From Enterococcus saigonensis (lineage in GTDB: Bacteria > Bacillota > Bacilli > Lactobacillales > Enterococcaceae): a stretch of DNA of 64,000 bases. The position numbers and the translations under genes were made by a program. The stretch is from positions 1,369,501 through 1,433,500 of the forward strand of contig NZ_AP022822.1 of NCBI RefSeq assembly GCF_011397115.1. The letters are read 5' to 3'. A model generated the notes under the pieces. The model had not been told where the DNA came from. It made no database searches and worked only from the letters and a program-made list of their open reading frames with translations. Positions 8,307-15,561 of this stretch are shown here, piece after piece; the stretch's first letter is position 1; every line of letters begins with the position of its first letter.

Positions 8307-9381
8307 TATTTTGCTCCTTCCATGCATCCATCATTTCAATAAACTCATCAAATAAGTGTAGCGCATCATGTGGACCAGGTGCTGCATCAGGATGAAACTG
8401 GACTGTAAATGCAGGAAAGTCTTTATGGCGAACGCCTTCTACTGTCCCATCATTAACCTCTACATGCGTCACCATTAGTCGTTTGTTGTCAATTGAACGA
8501 GCATCCACGGCATAACCATGGTTTTGTGAAGTGAAATCAATTCGTCCTGTTGCAATTTCACGTACTGGATGATTTAAGCCTCGGTGGCCAAATTTCATTT
8601 TAAATGTATCGGCACCGTTTGCTAATGAAAATAATTGATGCCCCAAGCAAATCCCAAAAATTGGGACTTTCCCTTGTATTTCCTGAATCATTTTTATCGC
8701 TGTTGGAACATCTTTAGGATCTCCCGGTCCATTGGTTAGCATAACACCATCTGGACATAGCTCTAAAATTGTAGTCGCATCAGTATCGTATGGCAAAACA
8801 GTTAAGTTACAATGACGCTTTGAGAGTTCCCGTAAGATACTATGCTTTAAACCAAAATCGATAACAACAACGTTATGTCCAACTCCAGGACTTGGATAAG
8901 GTTTAGCAGTAGAAACTTGAGCAACTTGATTGGTTGGTAAAACGGCAGCTTTTAATTGATCATATGCATGAGTAAAATCTTCTTCTGCCACAATGCTAGC
9001 CTTCATCGTTCCGTATTTTCTAATTTTTCTCGTTAAAGCTCGGGTATCAATTCCTGCAATACCAGGAATTTCTTTATGTTTTAAAAATTCGTCTAGCGTC
9101 ATCTGGTTTCGCCAATTACTGGCAAGTCGTGCATGTTCTTTTACAACTATTGCTTTACAAGTTGGTGCAATTGACTCATAGTCATCCCGGTTAATCCCAT
9201 AATTTCCTACCATTGGATAGGTGAACGTAATAATTTGTCCATTAAAGCTTTGGTCGGTAATCGTTTCTTGGTAGCCAGTCATACTAGTTGTAAACACAAT
9301 TTCACCAAATACATTGTTGCTAGCACCAAATCCTTCCCCTTCAAAGTAGGTACCGTCTTCTAAGATTAACCAACGTTTCAT
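8284..9381 (-). CDS. carA: carbamoyl-phosphate synthase, small (glutaminase) subunit
   Basis: Hydrolyses glutamine and feeds ammonia to CarB. 365 residues from ATG 9381 (AAAAAGGGG site); the upstream extension to 9402 lies in the end of pyrC. The N-terminal CPSase domain ends near residue 150, and the class I glutamine amidotransferase domain covers about 170-350. The nucleophile is C245 in GICLGHQL and the histidine is H330. The third triad position, usually Glu (HPEA), is D332 in HPDAAPGPHD. The conservative change keeps the acid but is worth noting. It lies 2 nt after pyrC. Confidence 0.95.
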   Translation of the reverse strand: MKRWLILEDGTYFEGEGFGASNNVFGEIVFTTSMTGYQETITDQSFNGQIITFTYPMVGNYGINRDDYESIAPTCKAIVVKEHARLASNWRNQMTLDEFLKHKEIPGIAGIDTRALTRKIRKYGTMKASIVAEEDFTHAYDQLKAAVLPTNQVAQVSTAKPYPSPGVGHNVVVIDFGLKHSILRELSKRHCNLTVLPYDTDATTILELCPDGVMLTNGPGDPKDVPTAIKMIQEIQGKVPIFGICLGHQLFSLANGADTFKMKFGHRGLNHPVREIATGRIDFTSQNHGYAVDARSIDNKRLMVTHVEVNDGTVEGVRHKDFPAFTVQFHPDAAPGPHDALHLFDEFIEMMDAWKEQNNAKAYRY

Positions 9382-9383
9382 AT

Positions 9384-10664
9384 TTATTCCCCTTTTTGCC
9401 AAACTTTTTGACCATTAACAAAAGTTAAAAGAGTATCTCCATAAACTTTACTATGGTCAAATGGTGTGTTAACTGCTTTTGATAAAAATTTTTCAGAGTC
9501 GATTTCGTATTCCTCTTCAATGGCAAAAACTGCTAAATCCGCAGGTTGACCAATCTGTAGGCGCCCTGCTTTTAAGCCAAAAATTGTTGCAGGTTTCGTC
9601 GCCATCCAAGCAATAACTTGTTCTAAAGTGAAAATTTTAGTTTTAACAAAATGCGTGTAAATTAACTGAAAAGCATATTCAGAACCAACAATGCCAAATG
9701 GTGCTTTTAGAAAACTCTGATTTTTCTCTTCAAAGCCATGCGGCGCGTGATCGGTTGCGATACAGTCGATTGTGCCATCCAATAGGCCTTCAATTAGAGC
9801 TTGTCGGTCATCTGAACCACGTAATGGTGGATTCATTTTCCAATATCCAAAATCATTTGGAATTTCATCTTCAGACAAGATTAGATGGTGAGGGGAAACC
9901 TCTGCTGTAACGTGAATACCCGCTTTTTTAGCGTCTCGAATAATTCGGACGCTTTCTTTAGTTGAAACATGACAAACATGATAATGACAACCAGTTTCTT
10001 CAGCCAAAATCAAGTCCCGAGCAATTTGGGAGCTCTCGGTTGCACTCAAAATCCCTGGCAAATTCAATTCGTCAGCTTTGTTTCCCGCGTGCATGACGCC
10101 ACCAAAAAGCAAGGATTCATCTTCTGTATGGGCGACTAGCGCCATGTTGTTTGCGGCAGCTTCTTTCATTGCTAAATACATCGTTCCAGCAGTTTGAACC
10201 CCTACTCCATCATTAGTAAAGGCAAAAGCACCTGCTTTTTTCAACGCTTTTTGATCTGTTAAAACTTCACTACGCAATTCTTCAGTAATTGGCGCATATT
10301 GTAAGACTTTAACTACAGCATCTTCTTTAATTATCGCTTGAACTTTTTGAAATTTTTCGACTGTATCTGGGACTGGATTTAAATTGGGCATTGCACAAAC
10401 AGTGGTGAAACCTCCACGAGCAGCTGCTAGACTACCAGTTTTAATCGTCTCCTTATATTCAAACCCTGGTTCTCTTAAGTGAACGTGAACATCTACAAGT
10501 CCCGGTGTTATTAATTGTCCGTCTGCATCAAACACTTCATCAAAAAGGGTTGGTTCAAAATTTGTCCCAATTGCTTTAATTACGCCGTTTTCAATCCAAA
10601 TTTCTGCTGGGGTTAAGTGATTTTCATAAGTATTAATTTTACCGTTTTTAATGAGTGTTTTCAT
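9384..10664 (-). CDS. pyrC: dihydroorotase, class I
   Basis: Cyclises carbamoyl aspartate to dihydroorotate. 426 residues, the length of the class I monofunctional enzyme. Zinc ligands begin with VDVHVHLREPG (H60, H62). ATDHAPHG carries the catalytic aspartate, about residue 300, and LVAHTED and HYHCHVS-like segments supply further histidines (HVCHVS). Start at ATG 10664 after TAGGAGGAAG. An 88-nt spacer with a hairpin separates it from pyrB, the only long gap inside this operon apart from the carB-pyrK gap. Confidence 0.95.
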   Translation of the reverse strand: MKTLIKNGKINTYENHLTPAEIWIENGVIKAIGTNFEPTLFDEVFDADGQLITPGLVDVHVHLREPGFEYKETIKTGSLAAARGGFTTVCAMPNLNPVPDTVEKFQKVQAIIKEDAVVKVLQYAPITEELRSEVLTDQKALKKAGAFAFTNDGVGVQTAGTMYLAMKEAAANNMALVAHTEDESLLFGGVMHAGNKADELNLPGILSATESSQIARDLILAEETGCHYHVCHVSTKESVRIIRDAKKAGIHVTAEVSPHHLILSEDEIPNDFGYWKMNPPLRGSDDRQALIEGLLDGTIDCIATDHAPHGFEEKNQSFLKAPFGIVGSEYAFQLIYTHFVKTKIFTLEQVIAWMATKPATIFGLKAGRLQIGQPADLAVFAIEEEYEIDSEKFLSKAVNTPFDHSKVYGDTLLTFVNGQKVWQKGE

Positions 10665-10708
10665 ATTCTTCCTCCTAAACTTATTAAGAAAATTGCTATG
10701 TTTAATGG

Positions 10709-10742
10709 AAAGGAGATGGCTAATTGCTAGCGCATCTCCTTT
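10709..10742 (-). promoter_or_regulatory. hairpin in the pyrB-pyrC spacer
   Basis: AAAGGAGATG pairs with CATCTCCTTT around a 14-nt loop. On the transcript it is followed by CCATTAAAC, not a T-run, so it does not look like a true terminator. It could be a processing or stability element that separates pyrB from pyrC expression. The copies of GGAGATG also resemble ribosome sites. Function inferred. Confidence 0.45.
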
Positions 10743-10752
10743 ATGTTTACTT

Positions 10753-11679
10753 TTAAGCTCTACCTGCTAAGACGGCTTCTAAAATTGCCATTCGAACAAA
10801 AACACCGTTAGTCATTTGTTGAATAATTCGTGCTTGATATCCTTCAACTAATGAATCTGCCAACTCGACATCGCGATTAACTGGTGCTGGATGCATAATA
10901 ATTGCATTCTCTTTCATCTTTTTCGCGCGCCCTACGGTCAACCCATATTGCTCGTGATAGCCTTCTTTTGAAAAACTTTCATTGCCATCATGACGTTCGT
11001 GTTGCACACGTAACATCATCATCACATCTACTTCACTAACTAGTTCATCCAAAGGAAGATAATGACCATAGACTTCAAATTCTTCATCATACCACTGTTC
11101 AGGACCAGAAAAGAATACTTGTGCTCCCAAACGTTTCAACATTTGCATATTTGATTTAGCTACCCGCGAGTGGGTAATATCACCGACTATTGCAACTTTT
11201 AAGCCTTCGAAGCGACCGAACTCTTCATAGATGGTCATCAAATCTAATAAACATTGGGTTGGATGTTGTCCACTTCCGTCGCCACCGTTAATAATACCGC
11301 ATTGAATCGTTTTACTTTGAATTAAGTCATCGTAATAGTTTTCATCCCCATGACGAATAACTGCTACATCGACACCCAATGCAGACATCGTCAAAACAGT
11401 ATCATATAAGGTTTCTCCTTTTTGAACAGAACTTGTCGAAGCATCAAATTCAATGACTTCAATGCCTAATTTTTTTTCTGCTACATCAAAACTTTTATGA
11501 GTACGCGTACTATTTTCAAAGAACAAGTTAGTCGCAAAATATTGATCTTTTTCAGGTGTCCATTTTGCACCATTTTTAAATTCTTGTCCTCGTCTGATTA
11601 GTCCCATGACTTCTTGGTCAGTTAAAGCTTCAACTGTTAATAAGTGTTTTAAACTGATTCTTTCTTGTTGGATGATCAT
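10753..11679 (-). CDS. pyrB: aspartate carbamoyltransferase, catalytic chain
   Basis: Condenses carbamoyl phosphate with aspartate, the committed pyrimidine step. 308 residues, as in Bacillus-type unregulated trimers; no PyrI regulatory chain is present in the window. The carbamoyl-phosphate loop is FFENSTRTHKSF (STRTH at 57-61). HPAPVNRDVE near residue 265 is the second conserved substrate motif. Start ATG 11679 follows TAGGAGGAAAAAAG. The spacer to pyrR is only 32 nt, too short for a second PyrR attenuator, unlike Bacillus subtilis, where pyrP and a further attenuator separate these genes. Confidence 0.96.
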   Translation of the reverse strand: MIIQQERISLKHLLTVEALTDQEVMGLIRRGQEFKNGAKWTPEKDQYFATNLFFENSTRTHKSFDVAEKKLGIEVIEFDASTSSVQKGETLYDTVLTMSALGVDVAVIRHGDENYYDDLIQSKTIQCGIINGGDGSGQHPTQCLLDLMTIYEEFGRFEGLKVAIVGDITHSRVAKSNMQMLKRLGAQVFFSGPEQWYDEEFEVYGHYLPLDELVSEVDVMMMLRVQHERHDGNESFSKEGYHEQYGLTVGRAKKMKENAIIMHPAPVNRDVELADSLVEGYQARIIQQMTNGVFVRMAILEAVLAGRA

Positions 11680-11711
11680 CTTTTTTCCTCCTACTTGCTC
11701 TCTAAAATTTT

Positions 11712-12248
11712 TTATTGGTCTGTTTTATTAATAACAATCCGGTCTTTTCCATCTACTTCTTCCATCTCGACAATAATTTCTTCAGCTAAGGAAGTCGGAA
11801 TATTTTTTCCAACGTAATCGGCGCGAATCGGCAATTCTCTATGACCACGGTCAACTAGTACCGCTAGAGAGATTTTACGTGGACGGCCAAAATCCATTAC
11901 TGCATCCAAAGCGGCACGAATCGTTCGACCAGTAAACAAGACATCATCCACAACAATAACTTCTTTCCCCTCTAAGTTAACCGGAATATCAGAAGCATGT
12001 ACAGTTGGATCTTCTTCTTTTTTTGCATCGTCTCGATATAGCGTAATATCTAATTCTCCCACTGGGACTTGAACACCTTCTAATTGTTGTAAACGTTCAG
12101 CGATACGTTGAGCAATGTAGATACCTCGTGTTTTAATTCCTACCAAAACTAAATCTTCAATTCCATGATTGCGTTCGATAATTTCGTAGGTAATCCGAGT
12201 CAAAGCCCGTTTCATAGTTACTGCGTCTACTACTTCTTTTGCTACCAT
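11712..12248 (-). CDS. pyrR: bifunctional pyr operon attenuator protein / uracil phosphoribosyltransferase
   Basis: RNA-binding regulator that, with UMP or UTP, stabilises the anti-antiterminator in the leader and so shuts down the operon. It also has UPRTase activity in its family. 178 residues from ATG 12248 (GAGGAGG site). The frame extends to 12278, into the attenuator, and is rejected. The PRPP loop is at 98-110 (VVVDDVLFTGRTI region). First gene of the operon, directly behind its own RNA target at 12277-12440. Confidence 0.96.
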   Translation of the reverse strand: MVAKEVVDAVTMKRALTRITYEIIERNHGIEDLVLVGIKTRGIYIAQRIAERLQQLEGVQVPVGELDITLYRDDAKKEEDPTVHASDIPVNLEGKEVIVVDDVLFTGRTIRAALDAVMDFGRPRKISLAVLVDRGHRELPIRADYVGKNIPTSLAEEIIVEMEEVDGKDRIVINKTDQ

Positions 12249-12276
12249 ATTTTTCCTCCTCGTTTGTTTAAAAGAC

Positions 12277-12308
12277 AAAAAAACTCCTGCCCGAAGTTAG
12301 GCAGGAGT
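12277..12308 (-). terminator. pyr attenuator terminator
   Basis: ACTCCTGCC (12300-12308 on the minus strand) pairs with GGCAGGAGT (12283-12291) over an 8-nt loop and is followed by seven T. It is a strong intrinsic terminator 29 nt before pyrR. Its 5' arm (CUCCU) can instead pair with AGGAG at about 12405-12409, giving the antiterminated state. Confidence 0.9.
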
Positions 12309-12362
12309 GATAATCGAATTAGTATCTAGGTATACTGACCTTTTTATACTACAACTTATCCA

Positions 12363-12400
12363 GCAAGTTTTACTAAGGCGCACCTTACTAAAAATCTTGC
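12363..12400 (-). promoter_or_regulatory. stem-loop inside the pyr leader
   Basis: GCAAG plus UUUUAGUAAGG pairs with CCUUAGUAAAA plus CUUGC around a UGCG loop, with one G-G mismatch and one bulged A. It lies between the PyrR-binding hairpin and the terminator and probably brings the two arms of the antiterminator together. Seen by pairing only. Confidence 0.6.
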
Positions 12401-12404
12401 ATGT

Positions 12405-12440
12405 CTCCTTCTTAGCCTCACGGGACTATTCTTAAAGGAT
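12405..12440 (-). promoter_or_regulatory. PyrR-binding anti-antiterminator hairpin
   Basis: The minus strand reads AGUCCCGUGAGGCU (12414-12427), a full match to the PyrR loop consensus ARUCCNGNGAGGYU. Its flanks UAGUC/GGCUA and AUCCUU/AAGGAG close a hairpin. Holding AAGGAG in this hairpin stops it pairing with CUCCU of the terminator, so PyrR with bound nucleotide favours termination. Mechanism from the well-studied Bacillus system; elements seen here directly. Confidence 0.9.
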
Positions 12441-12453
12441 TACTATTTAATTT

Positions 12454-12484
12454 TCTATAACAAGACTACACTTCTTTAAATCAA
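12454..12484 (-). promoter_or_regulatory. candidate promoter for the pyr operon
   Basis: TTGATT (12479-12484) and TATAGA (12454-12459) with a 19-nt spacer and an upstream TG giving an extended -10. It would start transcription just before the PyrR-binding hairpin. The spacing is long, and no terminator for rluD is visible, so read-through from rluD is also possible. Confidence 0.45.
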
Positions 12485-12487
12485 AAA

Positions 12488-13393
12488 TCAATCTTTTTTT
12501 CGTAAATTTTTTAATGTTTTTTCAAAAATTTCCGGTAAAGGTGCTTCAAATACCATTTTATCTTTGGTACGCGGATGCGTGAAGCCAAGTAACTTCGCAT
12601 GTAAAAATTGCCCGTTACCTGTTAAAGTTTTCTTGGGTCCATAAGTTGGATCTCCTGCAAGCGGGAAACCAATGTATTGCATGTGTACTCGTATTTGGTG
12701 AGTACGTCCTGTCTCTAATTGTAATTCTACTAAGGTAAAATCGCCGAAACGTTCCAAAACTGTAAAATGTGTAACAGCCAGCTTCCCATCTTCTCGAATA
12801 GCCTGCATCTTACGATTAACTTTAGAGCGTCCGATTGGAGCTTCAATCGTCCCTTTTTCGTGCGTAATGTTGCCGTGCACCAACGCTACATATTTTCGCA
12901 AACTCGTTTTATTTTTTAATTGACTAGCTAAAGATTCATGCGCGGCATCATTTTTAGCTACCATCAACAGTCCTGAAGTATCCTTATCAATACGGTGAAC
13001 AATACCAGGACGTAAAACATCATTGATTGTCGATAAATTATTCAGTTGGTATAAAAGACCATTAACTAATGTCCCATGGCTGTGTCCAGCAGAAGGATGA
13101 ACCACCATTCCTTGAGGTTTATTTACGACAGCTACATCTTCATCTTCATAGACAATTTCTAAGTCAAGATTTTCCGGTTTTAAATCTAATGTTTCTGGCT
13201 CAGGAATACAAATAACAATTTCATCTTGGGCCTTAACTTTATAATTAGCTTTTAAAGGCTGTCCGTGTAAAAAGACGACACCTTCTTTTAACCACTGCTG
13301 AATTTGCGAGCGCGTGTAATCTGGTAAATATGTCGTTAACGCTTTATCAATACGTGGTCCGTTTTCTTTTATCACGATCAAAAGTTCGTTCAT
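12488..13393 (-). CDS. rluD: 23S rRNA pseudouridine synthase, RluD/YlyB family
   Basis: 301 residues. An N-terminal S4 RNA-binding domain (about 13-75) is followed by the RluA-type catalytic domain. RPGIVHRIDKDTSGLL at 128-143 carries the catalytic aspartate D136. LETGRTHQIRVH near residue 235 is the second family motif. Position after lspA, with 4-nt overlap (ATGA), is the standard lspA-ylyB order of Firmicutes. Which uridine it modifies cannot be told from sequence alone. Confidence 0.92.
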   Translation of the reverse strand: MNELLIVIKENGPRIDKALTTYLPDYTRSQIQQWLKEGVVFLHGQPLKANYKVKAQDEIVICIPEPETLDLKPENLDLEIVYEDEDVAVVNKPQGMVVHPSAGHSHGTLVNGLLYQLNNLSTINDVLRPGIVHRIDKDTSGLLMVAKNDAAHESLASQLKNKTSLRKYVALVHGNITHEKGTIEAPIGRSKVNRKMQAIREDGKLAVTHFTVLERFGDFTLVELQLETGRTHQIRVHMQYIGFPLAGDPTYGPKKTLTGNGQFLHAKLLGFTHPRTKDKMVFEAPLPEIFEKTLKNLRKKD

Positions 13394-13851
13394 GCGTTTA
13401 CTCCTTTAAAGCGTTCTTCAAATAAAATATATACAAAAATTAAAATAACCCCTATTACTAAACATGAGTCTGCCACATTAAAAATAGGAAATGAGACAAA
13501 GTCAGTTTGAAACATATCCACTACATAACCCAAGCGCATACGATCGATGAAATTTCCTAATGCTCCAGCAAGTACTAGACTTAAACCCAGAGAATAAATT
13601 TTGGCACCGTTGCGATTTTTATATAATAAGTATCCGCACACGCCGACAGCAATAATTGTGACAATCGCAAAAAAAATTATTTGTCCTTCTAACATACTCC
13701 AAGCTGCCCCGGTATTTTGATAGTAGGTTAGTGAAAAAACATTTTTGATAACTGACATAGATGTCCCTAAAGAAATATTAGCAACAATCCAAGCTTTAAC
13801 AATTTGATCTATTGTGATCAAAAGTACGGCAATAAGAATAAAAAGTATCAT
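13390..13851 (-). CDS. lspA: lipoprotein signal peptidase II
   Basis: 153 residues with four membrane helices (about 3-22, 57-77, 85-103, 127-147). It cleaves prolipoproteins before the diacylglyceryl cysteine, for example CamS and the phosphoesterase lipoprotein encoded later in this window. The two catalytic aspartates lie in GNFIDR (D103) and FNVADS (D128). It begins 15 nt after the CBS-domain gene and overlaps rluD. Confidence 0.95.
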   Translation of the reverse strand: MILFILIAVLLITIDQIVKAWIVANISLGTSMSVIKNVFSLTYYQNTGAAWSMLEGQIIFFAIVTIIAVGVCGYLLYKNRNGAKIYSLGLSLVLAGALGNFIDRMRLGYVVDMFQTDFVSFPIFNVADSCLVIGVILIFVYILFEERFKGVNA

Positions 13852-13866
13852 ACATTCAACTCATTT

Positions 13867-14556
13867 CTAAATATTAAATAAATCTCGGGGACGTATAATC
13901 CCTAACAGGTTACCATTAGGATTTCCATCTCGAGTAATTAAGATTGCTTCTAACAATCCATTTTGATGAAACATATTTTCCACTTCTGCGACAGTAGTTT
14001 CACTGTCAACAAACTGATAATTGGTTATCTTGCCATCTTCGATCAGCAATTCATTAGCTAAACGATTTCCTAAAACGATTTCGCCTTTTAGACTTTCTTT
14101 AGCAAACCAATAGCCCAGTGCTCTTAACGTGATGAGCCCTTTAAATTGTCCTTTTTCATATAAAGGAAATTGTGAATAACGTTTTTGGGCAATTGTTTTT
14201 AAAATTTCATGAATCGGCAAAGTGATTTCAAACCCTGTTACATTTTTACGAAAGCGAGGTAAAACCAGTTCCGGTTGCAACAACGCTCTTTCGATTTCTG
14301 TAATTCGTTTCACTACCCATTCATTAGGCTCGGCAATCACAAAATCTGTACTAATTTGATCATGGACAATAGCATTGCGTAACTGCGCCATTTGTAATAG
14401 ATCGTCAACATAATCATTGGTTAAAAATTCTGGCTTTTTACTTAGCCGCCGTACCATTTCACTAAATCCCATATTTTTAGGGTTGTTCAACTGATCTTTT
14501 AACCATTTATTAATTCGATTAAAACTAGCTAGAAATAAATCTGCATTTGTGGTCAT
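13867..14556 (-). CDS. HEPN-like N-terminus with paired CBS domains
   Basis: 229 residues, probably soluble. The helical N-terminal 85 residues contain RNAIVH (R60-H65), matching the RNxxxH signature of HEPN domains. Residues about 108-165 and 170-229 are two CBS units, the nucleotide-binding Bateman pair (IHEILKTIAQKRYSQFPLYE, then TTVAEVENMF and LLGIIRPRDL). The likely reading is an adenosine-nucleotide-sensing module joined to a HEPN-like helical bundle. Whether it has RNase activity is unknown, since many HEPN proteins only bind. It lies between ebsA and lspA in a tight gene string. Confidence 0.65.
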   Translation of the reverse strand: MTTNADLFLASFNRINKWLKDQLNNPKNMGFSEMVRRLSKKPEFLTNDYVDDLLQMAQLRNAIVHDQISTDFVIAEPNEWVVKRITEIERALLQPELVLPRFRKNVTGFEITLPIHEILKTIAQKRYSQFPLYEKGQFKGLITLRALGYWFAKESLKGEIVLGNRLANELLIEDGKITNYQFVDSETTVAEVENMFHQNGLLEAILITRDGNPNGNLLGIIRPRDLFNI

Positions 14557-14577
14557 AATGAATACTCCTTTTTGAAT

Positions 14578-15000
14578 TTATTGAAAGAGATCACTGTCTT
14601 TTGTCACAAAGTTTTCAGTTGGTATATGGGCTTTGAGTTCCGTAATTAAAGCTGATTTGGTTTTTTTGCGCATAAGAAAATGATATTCTTCTCCTAAGTA
14701 CAAAAACTCAATCCCATTTTTTAAAATAGCGATTTGACTGATGTTACGGTAATAAAATTCTTGCTTTTTCCAAAAGCGAGCATAAAAAACTGTAATATGG
14801 TCCTCTGTCAATACAAATCGACGTAGACAGCCAATTATAACACAGACAAAAAAGAAGACCATGACTAAATTACTTTTCCAATAAGGTCTAGTATTTTCTA
14901 ACGACAATGTCAAACTATAAAAAAGTACAATCAATGTCAGTGACCAATAAATGATACTAACCGCAATTTCTGGCTGCCAACGATATTTTCTATTTTTCAT
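14578..15000 (-). CDS. ebsA: EbsA-like small membrane protein
   Basis: 140 residues with two N-terminal helices (about 13-32 and 43-62), then a soluble PH-like strand-rich part (ITVFYARFWKKQEFYYRNISQIAIL). It resembles EbsA of Enterococcus faecalis, a short membrane protein first described in a wall-surface locus and next to an RNase H gene, as here. Function is not established. Its ribosome site GAGGAG is 12 nt from the ATG, rather far. It is the first gene of the ebsA-CBS-lspA-rluD string. Confidence 0.6.
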   Translation of the reverse strand: MKNRKYRWQPEIAVSIIYWSLTLIVLFYSLTLSLENTRPYWKSNLVMVFFFVCVIIGCLRRFVLTEDHITVFYARFWKKQEFYYRNISQIAILKNGIEFLYLGEEYHFLMRKKTKSALITELKAHIPTENFVTKDSDLFQ

Positions 15001-15067
15001 GCTTGTAAATTGCTCCTCTTCTGCTAAAGTTAAAGCGTGACTTATTTTATTTAAAGGATGATGTAAT

Positions 15068-15472
15068 TTGTTGATGAAAGCCTATATCGATGCCGCTACA
15101 AAAGAAAATCCAGGTCCAAGCGGGGCTGGATTACTGATAGTTTCAGATAATCTACACAAACAAATTTCTCTTCCATTAGCGATAATGAGTAACCATCAAG
15201 CTGAGTTTTACGCTTTTTATGAATTATTAACTTATTTGATTCAACACCATTATACCAATGAAACAATTTTTGTTTACTCTGATAGTAAGATTTTAGTCCA
15301 AACCGTAGATAAAAACTACACTAATAACGAAAATTTCCAAGAAATTTTTCAAAAAATTCAAGCTTTGTTGGCAAACTTTTCTTTGCTAATTTTACAATGG
15401 ATTCCCGAAAGCAAGAACAAAGGCGCCGATCAATTAGCTAAACAAGGTCTCCAAAAAGCATTAAGACAATAA
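15068..15472 (+). CDS. RNase HI-like protein (YpdQ type)
   Basis: 134 residues, short RNase H fold without the basic protrusion. All four catalytic acids are present: D8 (YIDAA), E46 (AEF), D72 (SDSK) and D121 (GADQLAKQG), so RNA/DNA hybrid cleavage is plausible. YpdQ-type relatives in Bacillus are weak or inactive, so activity is not assured. The chosen start is TTG 15068, 7 nt after AAAGGATG; ATG 15074 is possible but 13 nt away. Divergent from ebsA. Confidence 0.75.
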   Translation: MLMKAYIDAATKENPGPSGAGLLIVSDNLHKQISLPLAIMSNHQAEFYAFYELLTYLIQHHYTNETIFVYSDSKILVQTVDKNYTNNENFQEIFQKIQALLANFSLLILQWIPESKNKGADQLAKQGLQKALRQ

Positions 15473-15500
15473 ATTTAAAATTTTAATACAAAAGATAAAA

Positions 15501-15555
15501 CCACCCACTATAAAAATTCAAAGTGAATTTCCAATTGAATTTTTATAGTGGGTGG
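15501..15555. terminator. bidirectional terminator between RNase H gene and cls
   Basis: A perfect 21-nt inverted repeat, CCACCCACTATAAAAATTCA continuing one base on the left arm, with T-runs on both sides (CCCTTTTTAT on plus, TTTTATC on minus). It serves two convergent genes. Confidence 0.85.
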
Positions 15556-15561
15556 CCCTTT

